In this document: one piece after another, positions 13,471 through 23,120 of the stretch
Position numbering within the stretch: position 1 is the first letter of the stretch
How the letters are laid out: every line of letters starts with the position of its first letter
Assembly (NCBI GenBank): GCA_004009845.1
Contig: RMBW01000014.1
Location: forward strand, 1 to 64,000
Length of the DNA stretch: 64,000 bases
Direction: 5' to 3'
Source of the DNA: Davidsoniella eucalypti
Lineage: Eukaryota > Ascomycota > Sordariomycetes > Microascales > Ceratocystidaceae
Translations under genes and position numbers: made by a program
The notes under the pieces: model-generated
Seen by the model: only the letters and a program-made list of their open reading frames with translations
What the model was told of the DNA's origin: nothing
Database searches by the model: none

Positions 13471-14228
13471 CTATTCTGATGTTTTCTCTTCTTTAACCAG
13501 CACCGGGCTTGTCAACCACTCAACAGCCAAATCGCCATCAATTTCCTCATCTTCAGCCTTCACTACAACGGAGCCCTTCTTGGGGGCCCAATGTTGTCTG
13601 CGTAGTGCATTCTTAGCCACCGTGCAATCAAAGTTGATATCCGCAATCAAGGCCTCCAAAGTCGTATAATCGAGCTCCGGGCGAATGAAGCCCAACAGCA
13701 ACAGGCGCATATGGGCGCCGTAGAAATCTGCGGCGAACTTGTGCATGATGTGTACTTCGGCGCTGCGCACGGTGTTCTTGTAGAATGGGTTGTAGCCGAT
13801 AGACATCACCATAGGGAAGATTAGCGGCGTGGCAGGTGCGCTGCCGGAGGGACGGTCTGGGTGGGTGGCGGGGAGGAGAAGAGAGGCCCAGCCAAAGTAC
13901 ACACCCGAAGTCTTGTCGCCGATCCAAGTCGTCACAGCAGAGTCTACGGGCAGGTTGGCAGTAGGAATTCCAAGCTGTAGAGCGAGATATTAGCAGTGAT
14001 GTTTATCAGTGTATTCAAATAGATGGCACTGCGAGCTCTGGTGGAAGCTATCTTGATATCGAGATTCCGGTATCGCTTAGGGTTAACAGTGCGAGAGAGA
14101 CAAAAAGCGTAGCTTACCTCTTTTGAGCCACGGCCAAACCCAGAAATCACAGTACCCTCCATCTTCAGCGGATACGGAGCTTTAGGGCCGCTTTCGGCGC
14201 CGACGATGCTAGGTCTTCCGGCAGACAT
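13471..14228 (-). CDS. FMN1: Riboflavin kinase (ATP:riboflavin 5'-phosphotransferase)
   Basis: Phosphorylates riboflavin to FMN, the first step of flavin cofactor synthesis. Two exons, 14228-14118 and 13974-13471, with a 143-nt GT-AG intron; 204 residues, the usual size of the fungal monofunctional enzyme. Exon 1 ends in GFGRGSKE and exon 2 starts LGIPTANLP, so the splice joins the diagnostic GRGSKELGIPTANLP motif exactly; this binds ATP and flavin in the family. Further matches are SGVYFGWASL, MVMSIGYNPFYKN and EVHIMHKFAADFYG, then LLGFIRPELDY. A ~30-residue charged tail (KAEDEEIDGD) follows the fold. The ATG at 14228 is the only one in frame with the conserved start. It is intact, with no sign of decay. 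Confidence 0.93.
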
Positions 14229-15242
14229 TATGGTAAGAGATTTAACGATATATAATGAGAATAGAAGACGATTGGTAGAGCTAATGGGCCATGAAATAGA
14301 GTTATCAAAGGACAAGATGGCCAAGGGAAATTCGGAAAAATATCAATGGTCAAAAGTGGAGTAAATTAGTGAGACAGATAAAAAGCGGGAGCTAACTTGG
14401 AATAAAGATGAATGTTGTTAAGAAGAAAAAGATAGAGGGCTTTGTCATCGCTTTATAGATAACTTTGCTTTACCCTCTTCCCTTCATAGCTGTAGCACTA
14501 GAATCTTATCTCCCATCTCTCTATTCTCACCTTTCTGTCCCGGATAGACCGCGAACTTGCGATAAGCCACTTCGTTGCACTGCCGGATTAGTCAGCACAT
14601 CGGTTTTTTTTTTGCGTTGCTTATGGCACAATATGTATAAGTAGAGACTTTGATCGAAAATAGGCCGAGCTCAGCTTGACACTCGGTTTCCTCACGAGAG
14701 AACTAAAAAGCAGAGCTGAATGTCGATACAAAATGACTGACAGCGCCGTTGCCAGGGAATAAAAATCCGGCGATCCTTTAGATCGTCAACATGGCTATCT
14801 ATCAACCTGGTATACTTTTCACAGGATTATATATGTACCATGTCACTATAGCCGCTCCCGGAAGTAATATAAAAGCATGAACATACAGATATGATATTTA
14901 GTCCGTATTACCTAATACAACAAGTCTCACTTAATCCCCTTGTTCGTCTGAAAGAGAGGGGCGTCTAAGACATATGTATTACGGTACTACATTAGAACAA
15001 GTGAAATATAAAATGTAGAACTATGGCACTAGCAAATTATATCTTTTGACGCCAAAGAGCAGGTCTGATATCTTTTGGAGACTGTCTTGATTCCTTTGCA
15101 TACATACACAACAATAAGACAACCTAAAATGCGAACTCTGAAGTTTAAAGTATCAAGAAATGGATAGATATAGTCAACAAGATTCAGAGATATTTTGTTT
15201 CAAGTGGACCAACAGTCCTATTATCATTATTTGATGGTTGAT
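14229..15242. other. Intergenic, promoter side of FMN1
   Basis: No gene seen. AT-rich DNA forms the boundary between the core genes on the left and the repeat-rich island that begins with the LINE terminus near 15246. Confidence 0.5.
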
Positions 15243-15245
15243 TGG

Positions 15246-16325
15246 TTGTTATTTAACGTCTACCTATTGTTATTTCGCAGCGATACGACAGCGTGTTCCC
15301 GGACGTGAGCAACTAGCTAATGTCATCTTCCGGCTAACTCCCGGGCTGTTCTCATTCCGCCAAGAGCCGGAGATTTCGACGTAACACGCTGGTAACATGG
15401 CCCGTTGCTTTGGTGGGTTTCAGGAGCTTGTCCATAAATCTCTGACTCCATAGTCTCGGCGGGGACCATTGTGTTTCCACCGGTCATGGTACTGGTCAAA
15501 GTCACCACCTTCGGCTCTAGCTGACGGGCGAGTCCATTGTAGCGGGAGACACGGAAGGGATATTCGGTGCGGACACCTGTCAGTAGACGGTATCCTTTTT
15601 GCCTTCTCTACCATTCCTCATAGTCGAGACGCAGTCGGTCTCGTCTCCATCTCCGTGCTCCGGCAAGGCTGGCGTGGGGGGTTGATGACAGATCTCGGCA
15701 CCCCTTTGCCGTCCAAGCCCATGTGGCCCGGAATCCATAACACTTGGATTCTTCTCCCAGGGAACGCCTCCGCCCAGCGGCGAAGGGTTGTTTTCGTTTC
15801 GTTAATGATACCCTAAGATGTGCTGTTCTTGGTGGATGTGTCTTGGATGCGGTTCGCTATTCCTCGGTTATCCAGACAAAGCCAGCGCAAAGGCACTTTC
15901 GGGGCTGCAATTGGCCTCATTCTGATGTGCTCTTCTATGTGCCTTGGGAGTAGGTTCCGCAATCTCGGCACCACTGGGTTTTGCACTCGTGATATGTGCC
16001 TATAGTCTAGTGTGCCATCGTATTGCTTCTCTTCTTCTTTTGTCTTCCGAGCGAGGAAGCGTATGCATTCTTTCGGTGTCGTGCGATACATCAGTAGGGC
16101 TGCTCGGACACGATGTTTATTTTATCTGTAGCTGTTCTCGTAGTTTCCGTTCCGGCCCGAGTGCTTGCGGTGTATAGTGCCTTGCTTAAGGCCCGGGCAT
16201 ACTCCTTTACCGAAACGGTTAGATTTCTAACTCTTCTTCTGCCTCTGATGTGCAAAAGTGTTGACTTTTCAGGGTCGATATCCAATCCAGTTTCGGCTAT
16301 CCATCAAAAACTTCCTACATGAAGA
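15246..16325 (-). mobile_element. Degenerate LINE (non-LTR retrotransposon) 3' part, RT-linker region
   Basis: A decayed fragment of the second ORF of a Tad/L1-like non-LTR element. Reading on the minus strand from about 16325, a frame gives GLDIDPEKSTLLHIRGRRR, which fits the block just after the YxDD motif of LINE reverse transcriptases. Later frames give MYRTTPKE and, near 15660-15600, RRDRLRLDYEEW-like residues of the RT-to-RNase H linker. Frames are interrupted many times. The 3' end is marked by the complement of GGTAGACGTTAAAT at about 15254-15267, the terminus shared with the copies near 24318, 26371, 16613 and 39880. The copy is 5' truncated and cannot be active. Confidence 0.65.
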
Positions 16326-16365
16326 ATGAAACAACCGTGTCGACCAAAAAAATGTAGGGAAAAAG

Positions 16366-16372
16366 AACAGGA
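16366..16372 (-). terminator. Pol III T-run terminator of tRNA-Tyr
   Basis: Plus-strand aaaaaa just left of the tRNA corresponds to a T6 run about 15 nt after the mature 3' end on the minus strand, where Pol III is expected to stop. Confidence 0.6.
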
Positions 16373-16385
16373 AAAAAGATGTGTT

Positions 16386-16473
16386 CTCACCAACCGAAAT
16401 CGAATCGGTGACCTTTCGATGGCAATTCTTGCAAGTTACAGTCGAACGTGATAACCAACTACACCATGGTGAG
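16386..16473 (-). tRNA. tRNA-Tyr (anticodon GTA), with a 15-nt intron
   Basis: On the minus strand the 88-nt sequence folds as a complete cloverleaf. The 7-bp acceptor CTCACCA/TGGTGAG is perfect and begins with C1-G72, as expected for eukaryotic tRNA-Tyr. A D arm with G18G19 follows, then an anticodon stem TTCGA/TCGAA with the GTA anticodon at plus positions 16437-16439. The intron begins one base after the anticodon; tRNA-Tyr genes almost always carry one. The T arm is ACCGA/TCGGT around TTCGATT. A run of six T follows the 3' end on the minus strand, the Pol III terminator. One oddity is an A53-T61 pair in place of the near-invariant G53-C61. LINE pieces flank it on both sides. Confidence 0.87.
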
Positions 16474-16512
16474 TTTCGACAGTGGTTAACCACTGCGCAT
16501 GGCAGGATCTTG

Positions 16513-16633
16513 TGATTTCGGGTGCAAGCGGGGTTTATATAGCGTCGTATGATCTTAGTGAATCAAATCAAATCAAATCAAATCAAATCAAGTGATTTAG
16601 GTAGACGTTAAATATAATCAAATCAAATCAAAT
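16513..16633 (+). mobile_element. 5'-truncated LINE 3' tail with TCAAA repeats
   Basis: Plus-strand copy of the family terminus seen at 26341-26400 (there on the minus strand): gcgtcgtatgatcttagtga, then tttaggtagacgttaaatat and a tail of TCAAA units. This copy has an extra block of about six TCAAA units (16563-16592) inside the terminus, bordered on both sides by gtga, as if a second tail-only insertion with a 4-bp duplication landed in it. It lies about 40 bp upstream of the tRNA-Tyr 5' end. Confidence 0.7.
16562..16592 (+). repeat. (ATCAA)n pentanucleotide array
   Basis: Six near-perfect AATCA/TCAAA units in a row, with a second, shorter run at 16617-16633. They belong to the LINE tail described for this position. 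Confidence 0.85.
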
Positions 16634-16639
16634 TTGTTA

Positions 16640-17250
16640 GCCACGAGAAGTGTGGACCCTTGGAGCTCTGGTGAGTTCCCTTGCGACTTGCACTTCAGAC
16701 GAGATCTGGGTTGGGGCAGAGCTCCCATGGAGCTCTGTTGTCACTTGGCTAGGGGGTCTCGGTGTCCTCCTGAGGAGTGTGAAGCTTTCTACACCTCTCG
16801 TTTCTGACCTCCAGGAATTTCGTCTGCCGGGCCTTCCGGATTGCCCACTTCTCCAGTTCGTCCACTCTATTTCTTAGTGGGCACTGGGGGTCATCTGCTG
16901 GGTGAGGGCCTTGCCAGATGATGCATTTTGATATGCACTCATGTGCCACCTCGCAGCAGTGAGGATGTTCGGCACTTATGTGTGCATTGGAGCCGCAGTG
17001 CTTGCACAGCTGGGCTCTGGAGCAGAGCTTCACGTCGTGCAAGCGAAGCATTTCGAGCACTGCTTCATGGTTCTGGGTTTCTCCAGCAGTAGCCGGGTAG
17101 GGATCAGCCTGGAACCCATCTTGATCCGTTTGGGAACTTTTATTCCTACTGCAGGTATCTTCACTAGGAAGGTGACTTCCTCGACCTTGTAGATTGGACT
17201 GATGTGTGCTCTAGAGTGGCTTTGGTGGCCGCTTGAAAACACTCCGAAAT
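16640..17250 (-). mobile_element. LINE ORF1 (Gag-like, zinc-knuckle) remnant
   Basis: Two overlapping minus-strand frames (17242-17030 and 17060-16749) together look like the C-terminal half of the nucleic-acid-binding ORF1 protein of fungal LINEs. The second frame holds CKHCGSNAHISAEHPHC and then GPHPADDPQCPLR; CxxC...H...C knuckles followed by GPHpAxdxxCP are diagnostic of this protein. A frameshift separates the two frames at about 17040-17060, so the fragment is dead. Its 3' side stops against the plus-strand LINE tail at 16633, so at least two insertion events meet here. Confidence 0.7.
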
Positions 17251-18797
17251 CATTTATGGCTGTATTGCCTATCCTGTCTTTCTGTTGTATGGTATTCTAG
17301 GAACTTACTATTTGTTCATGCAACTAGCTTGTACTAGGGATTTCCTTCTGGGTCTTTCCCAATGACAGCCAGTTATTAGAGTAGAAATTGATTTCACAGG
17401 CCAAAACTCAGTAGGTGTCACAGTGCCTCTCAAGTATAAAGTGTCATTTCTTTGTGTGTAGGGTTGTGTGAGGGGTGGAGAGCCTTCATACAGGAATGAA
17501 AGAGATGGGAAAGGTAGTCCAGCAACTTACACACAGGAGTACAAGACATTGTAGAGAATGTAGCTCTGGTAGACTTACTAACACTAGAAATATCAAAAAT
17601 GGTGTTAAAAATAACCAGTAACGCTAAACTTGAGCGTTCAAAGGGGATGAAATAATAACCAGTCAGGGGTGGCAACTAACATAATTCTTAGTATCTTTCA
17701 ATTCAAGAATTGTAGTCTGTCTTATCTAATATACTCATGAAAATATGCAGACTTAGAAAGCCCTTGATGGTCTATGTATCTCTCTCACGTGATGAAAATA
17801 TACTCCACTATGAAGTTGGAAATCGACTCCTAAACCTGACGGGGTCTCAAACATGATGTGCCGAGCCAGACCTGAGTGAATGTCTATCTATAGTCTATAC
17901 GCTTTAGCTGAATTAATTATATCCTACTGCTATTTGTTATGGCGCTAGAACAAAAAACCCCGGTATGTGCATTCATATTGTGCCTTAGTTGGCCGATGAG
18001 GGGGATAACAGCATCAACAGTCACAACCATAACATCAAATTTTTATACATTTCAACTAGACACTGCCTTGTATCGTAATGTTCAGGAGAAGTATCTGCTT
18101 CCGTTCTAAGTAATTGCCATCGGCTTGAAACTTAGTCACATGATGTAGCAGATATCTGTACTTATGTTGTTGGGATAAATGTGGATTGACTAATGGCAAT
18201 AAACAAACCCAAGGCACACAAACTCCCATTAAATTCTTAAGAGTTGCTCTTTTGCCCTAAAAAGTCTCCTTTGACCTAACCTCATCAGTCTTCTGCTTTG
18301 GCTATCAACCTTACACTCTGTTAACTGAACTCTGGCCACACAGTCACCCTGGTTTGTCCCCCAAACCCAACGAATCCATTTATTAGAATACCTGCTAATC
18401 AATCATACCTTCCAAAGCCTTCACCTTGCACTCTTTATGTTGGCAGATAGCCATCTTCACAGACACACCCGAGGTTCGGCTTGATTTTCCGCCCTTTAGA
18501 GCCTAATTCTCTTTGGCGTTGAGATTAAGACCTACGGCAATGCCCATAGGAACCTTAGCATATATAACAGATTGTGCTTTCTGAGCTTGGAGGGCCTTTG
18601 GTACCAGCCATTGATTGATACAAACTCTGGGGTACTAGATTGTACTACATGGCTATTCGAGCCACTCATCGATAAGTTTATAGGCTAAGAAGAAGAAGAA
18701 GAAGAGGTATATATCAACTTAGCTTTTAGTTTTACTATCCCATTTTTAGGATTATTGCTAACCACCACATGTATAAGACCTAGATCCTATATTCAAA
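17251..18797. other. Intergenic, upstream of NTPase/nuclease copy 1
   Basis: No gene or repeat terminus recognised. There is a short AAG run at about 18690-18706. The last 200 bp are the likely promoter of the ORF starting at 18798. Confidence 0.4.
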
Positions 18798-21118
18798 ATG
18801 GAAAAATCGAATCGTTTCGAGCGCATTTCTGCGCCATTCAGAGCATGCAAGACTTTGGAAGACTTTTTGCCACTCACTAGTTGGGACTACAATCAACTTG
18901 ACCCAATTTTCCTAGCCTCCATCACATTATTAGTCTCGAGTGGAAAACATGTTGAATATATTCAGGCTTTTTGGAGGAATATTATGAGTTATATTGAGTC
19001 CTCGCACAATCTTTCCCAAACCTCACGGGATATATTGACTAGTGATGTTGACTTTCAGATCAGCGTCTTCCTCAAGCTACCGAAATGCCCCATCATTCGT
19101 GGCTTTCCTGACATATCTTTTTTACCAGAGATACTAGATACAATCAATATCTTTCTTGGCATATCTGACCAAGGGGAAGTGAGTTCCATCAACAAGCATG
19201 CATTCGATTGAGAAGAACTAGTATCATCCAGCAGTTCCACAACGAATAGTTTGTCTCTGTTGAACCATATCAACAATTGCTTCGCAACTTGGACAAGTGC
19301 CACCGAGGAATTTATTTCTCCATATACCTCAGTCATAGGCCCATCAGGTATTGGGAAGTCATTCACAGTAAAGCAGTTGGCAAAAGCCCATGACATTTAT
19401 GTTATATACATTTGTCTGGCACCGAAACACCATCGAGGCTTTCCACGCCGCACTCGAAGTGCTGATGCTTATGCAGCCAAATTTCATGAAGATGAGTTGT
19501 CACTACAAGATCATCTTCTGAAAACACTCAAACGCCATCTTTGTATTGCCAGCTACCTTCGAAACTTAGGAGTCCCTGCCTCTGATTTTTGGGATCTTCA
19601 GGTCGACGAAAAGCATCTCTACTTCCAGGCCAAGATTTATGAGTTGCTCAAGTGTTCTTCGGAAGAAACTGCTACCATGGAGCTCAACCTTGACCCTCTC
19701 CACAAAGATACTCTGCAAGAGGCCCTTGCCTTTGAAAACTTTGAGCTAATGTCGCACTTGTCTTCCCAAAGCCACAATTCTGCGTCTTCTTCTCTTTCTT
19801 CTCTTTCTTCTTCCTCTTCTTCTTCATCTTCCCCGGGTCACAGCATTGATTTCGTCTTTGCCTTTGACGAAGCGCGAAACCTCATAGTTAACGACAGGAC
19901 TCTCCCCTTTAGTTCATTGCGAACAGTACTCCGTAATTTGGGTACTGGAAGCCTGGGTGTAAATGTTTTTACTTTATTGATGGATACTTCCTCTAAAGTC
20001 TCAAACTTCTCACCCTCAAGTTTTATGGACTCTAGCCAAAAGGTCTCATCTGATGACTCCACAACTAGAAAGCTTTTTGAGCCATTCTTCAAGTTCCATT
20101 CCCTAAATCTTTTCAGATCAAAAGAATTAGACTCCAATCTCGATTGTCCAGATACATCATGGGAAAGCCTCTTCTCATGTAGTCGACCAATGTTTGGTGC
20201 ATACGCCAGGGCTCCAGACAAGGCCTCTTCAGATAACCATATGGACTTTTGTATTGGCCTTGCTAAAATCAAACTTGATCCAAAACGACGCATTGATCCG
20301 AATAATTTCAGCGAAGTCCGATATCTAGCACTTCTATTGAATCGTGCCAGTTTCAAGGTTCGCCACCAGCCCTATTGTCAGAAACTAGTTTCTGGCTGGA
20401 TGCAGTACATTGTGGGTATCTCTGAAGATCGTGAGCATATCGATATCTGTCAGCCCCCAGAACCCATTCTGGCCATGGCTGCTCGCTATCACTTGTCTGG
20501 AGATGCACTTATTGAGGCATTGGTGGACTTCAGATACAATTTGGATATCGGGTTTGTCAGTATTAATGATGCTGGCGAATTTGTTGCTAGCTGGATACTT
20601 TTGCTTGCCTTTGATGGGGGGTCAATTCAAGATGAGTTTGTACCAAGCCCACTCCATCTCAGTCGCTATTTAGAGACCCTATTTGGTGCAGATTTTCATG
20701 AGAGCATATTATCTGCAATGCCTGCCTCACTCTGTACGGGAAGAGTTTTCTTCAATCGAATTCTTAGGTTTGTTTCCGACTCAGGAAGGCCTACTCCTGA
20801 TAACATGTTCTACCTATACAACAGGTGCTGTGCATGTTTTCTACCTTGGAATACTCCTGGTGCGGATATTCTGATACCAGTCTGGATTCCCAAGTCAACA
20901 GAGCATTCTGCTCATATGGGCTGTATATTGGTTCAAGTCAAGAACAGAGCTAATGATAGATATACCCCTTCCCTCAAGAATGAGGCCAGGAGTTCTATCC
21001 AACAAGCTATTGAGCACCTTGGAATTGATATTGCACAAACCCCAGTGCTTGGATTGATGCTTTGTCTTCGGCCATCCTCTTCGGACAGAGTTACAATACT
21101 TGAGTCAAGACCGAGGTC

Positions 21119-21126
21119 CACTACCC
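21119..21126. repeat. Left 8-bp target-site duplication of the MULE
   Basis: cactaccc directly precedes the left inverted repeat and recurs at 21875-21882 right after the other end. An 8-9 bp duplication is the usual size for Mutator-like elements. Confidence 0.85.
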
Positions 21127-21290
21127 GAGTCAAGCTAATTTAACAGTTGGGATTTTAATTTCACAGTTACGCTAGCCGTATTAGGAAATTGTAGTCACGT
21201 GGGACACCACGTGACATCGTCGATTACAAGAAGTCAAAAATATTTCTTACATTGCATCACCACTTCATCACTACTATAAGATGAAACATA
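21127..21290 (+). repeat. Left terminal inverted repeat of the MULE
   Basis: Pairs with 21711-21874. It contains the 8-bp arms GTCACGTG and CACGTGAC around a 6-nt loop (21194-21215), followed by a conserved block ending in ctactataag. Differences from the partner include aagtcaa/aaatcaa, attgcat/atcgcat and a reversed loop. Confidence 0.85.
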
Positions 21291-21411
21291 TGTAATTGAA
21301 TATTATAAAGCAGTAAAAATCTATGAAGACGGTCCCTCACCGTTATTACCTCCTGCTCACAATGATGAAAACCTTCACCACCCTACTTTTTTATTTTCTA
21401 CACACACCACA

Positions 21412-21744
21412 ATGGCATCATCATCTATGGATAAAGGGCTATCTATAGATACCACAGACACCCCTGTTATACGGCTTGCCCCTCCTCCAACAATACACTA
21501 CCACTCTCGAGAGGCACTTTTCCAAGGCATTAATGCATGGGCTTCTGTACGTGGGTACGCCTTTTCAACTGTGTCTTCTTATACCAATGGTGGTATGAAA
21601 TCAGTGGTCTATGGCTGTGATCGGCATGGCAAGCTTAACACACGTACAAAACCGTCTATACGTAAAGGCTCGTCTCAGGTAACTAGCTGTCTTTTTTCTA
21701 TTCTGGCATGCATGTTTAATCTTATAGTAGTGGTGAAGTGGTGA
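21412..21744 (+). pseudogene. N-terminal remnant of a MULE/FAR1-like transposase
   Basis: 110-codon frame starting MASSSMDKG. The core, from about residue 25, reads REALFQGINAWASVRGYAF and then VVYGCDRHGK, the pattern of the WRKY/GCM1-like or FAR1-type domain at the start of fungal MULE transposases (F..A...W....GYAF...R......CDRxG). A good donor, ggtaac, follows at 21679, after which the residues lose family character and run into the right inverted repeat. The frame is therefore probably exon 1 of a transposase whose other exons were deleted. Confidence 0.55.
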
Positions 21745-21874
21745 TGCGATGTAAGAAATATTTTTGATTTCTTGTAATCGACGATGTCACGTGGGACACC
21801 ACGTGACTACAATTTCCTAATACGGCTAGCGTAACTGTGAAATTAAAATCCCAACTGTTAAATTAGCTTGACTC
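21711..21874 (-). repeat. Right terminal inverted repeat of the MULE
   Basis: Reverse complement of 21127-21290 with a handful of mismatches. The 6-nt loop between the CACGTG arms is in the opposite orientation to that expected of an inverted repeat (see findings). Confidence 0.85.
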
Positions 21875-21882
21875 CACTACCC
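21875..21882. repeat. Right 8-bp target-site duplication of the MULE
   Basis: cactaccc, identical to 21119-21126. Confidence 0.85.
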
Positions 21883-22198
21883 CAGTCTGTTTAGTAATCG
21901 GTATGAATGCTTCTGTATATCCCTTTTTCAATGGTTACAGTACTAGACTTCATAAGATACTTTCTGATCTTCTTTATGCAAAAGCTAGTCGGTGTAAGAC
22001 AAGCAAGTATGGCTACGTAAAGAGCATGCTACAAACAGTATAGATTTCTACTAAATATATGGGCTCCCTTTTCATTGATTAAATATGCATTTTTTTAACG
22101 ATATCTTCTTTACAATCACACTTTTTGATTACCTTCTTCAGAATCCTCTACTCTTATCTTGTTTTCCCTTTTCTCTTTTTGACTTTATATATCTTCCG

Positions 22199-23120
22199 AT
22201 GAATGTCACTCGTCTCCTTCGTCCCATGTTGGCCAAGTCCAAAGAAGCCCGTAGGAATGCAAACCCTAAGAAAGATGCCCCTTCGTGTGACCATCAGCCC
22301 ATAGGCAGTACGGAACCTTGCTCGCAGTGTACTGCTGAGCGAAGCAAAGCTACACGTTACCGCATCAAGGTCATCGCGGGGCTTATGCTAGCGTTTTGGC
22401 TACAGGCCCTCGAACTAACTATGTACATGTCTATCAAAGACTGTCCCTATATGTTGAAGGCTACACAGCTAACAAGAGCTTACTTTTGCGTCATCTTGAA
22501 ACAGTATCTCACCCATCCTGCTTGACATTGCAGACAAGTTCCAGGTGATCTCCGAGTTCTCATGGGTCATCTCAGCCTTCACACTGGTGTCTGCAGCTTT
22601 CATCCCGTTCTGAGGCCAGATGGCTGATGTCTTCTAGACTTCACCGTCCTTGAGAGACCATCTGCGCACTATCGATGTGGGCGGCCAGTTGCTTTTCATT
22701 TCGGGCTTGGCCTTGTTCATCCTGGGCTTGACCTGGGCCGGTGGCTCGTATAGCTGGACGTCGGCTAACATGCTGGCACCGCTTATCATTGGTGGGTTTC
22801 TGCTGATTTGCTTTGCTCTATGGGAGCGTAGCATGGATCCGCGCCGTGCTCTAGGCCGTCGCTTCCCGCACCAGAAACCCATTATCCCCTGGTCGATTCT
22901 GACGGACCGTAACATGCTCGGTGTGGCCTTCAGCAGTTTTTCGTATGCAATGTCGTTGTATGCAATCCCCTACTTCGTGCCCATCTACCTGTCTATTGTG
23001 CTGGACCAGAGTAGCGTCGAGGCTAACAAATCGGTGCTGTACTTCATCCCTGGCTTGGCCGTTGGCGCCTACGCTTCCATCTTCCTATGCAACAAATGGC
23101 CGGGCAACACGTTTGTCTAA
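22199..23120 (+). pseudogene. Decayed DHA2-type MFS transporter
   Basis: Fragments of a 14-TM drug/basic amino-acid transporter in order on the plus strand. A start near 22199 or 22226 leads through a Cys-containing tail to RYRIKVIAGLMLAFWLQALELT (about TM1). A frameshift follows, then 22526-22640 gives DIADKFQVISEFSWVISAF with a TGA inside AFIPF/GQMADVF. After that, helices 2-6 are missing and the frame from 22650 continues VGGQLLFISGLALFILGLTW to KWPGNTF, then stops. The reading frame of this last part is clean for 156 codons. Internal deletion, frameshift and stop make it non-functional. Confidence 0.75.

Larger units (their letters stand above)
21127..21874. mobile_element. Non-autonomous Mutator-like element (MULE) with long TIRs
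   Basis: A 748-bp element bounded by inverted repeats that start GAGTCAAGCTAATTTAACAG and extend inward about 164 bp with only a few differences. It is flanked by the 8-bp duplication cactaccc. Inside lies one ORF resembling the N-terminal DNA-binding part of MULE/FAR1-type transposases; the catalytic DDE region is absent, so it needs a helper in trans. It is inserted in the C-terminal coding part of NTPase/nuclease copy 1. The host frame reads straight on across the insertion point if the element and one duplication are ignored. Confidence 0.85.
18798..22043 (+). pseudogene. P-loop NTPase / PD-(D/E)XK-like nuclease, Crinkler/RHS-like effector family, copy 1 (broken)
   Basis: Paralogue of the gene at 34104. 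Domains by residue from 18798: helical N-terminus ending in LKLP; Walker A GPSGIGKS near 181 followed by FTVKQLAK; a Ser tract near 320-345 encoded by a CTT-rich run; Walker B-like FAFDEARN near 355; the shared blocks YLALLLNR, QKLVSGWM and QPPEPILAMAA; and, near 688-717, DILIPVWIP then VQVKNR, the strand pattern of a PD-(D/E)XK-type nuclease with Gln in the variable position. NTPase plus nuclease-like modules of this kind are described among transposon-derived Crinkler effectors and trypanosome RHS proteins; the assignment here is by architecture. Breaks: an in-frame TGA at 19209-19211 where copy 2 has Arg, and a 748-bp MULE at 21127-21874 in the C-terminal region. The reading frame resumes after the insert and ends at TAG 22041-22043. 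No introns seen. Confidence 0.6.

Noticed and set aside
13440..13480. Telomere-like CCCTAA strings (also near 33205, 43003 and 47392)
   Set aside because: One or two units only, scattered, no tandem array; no sign of a chromosome end.
21194..21215. CACGTG palindrome as an independent E-box promoter element
   Set aside because: It is part of the MULE inverted repeat and occurs at both ends; explained by the element.
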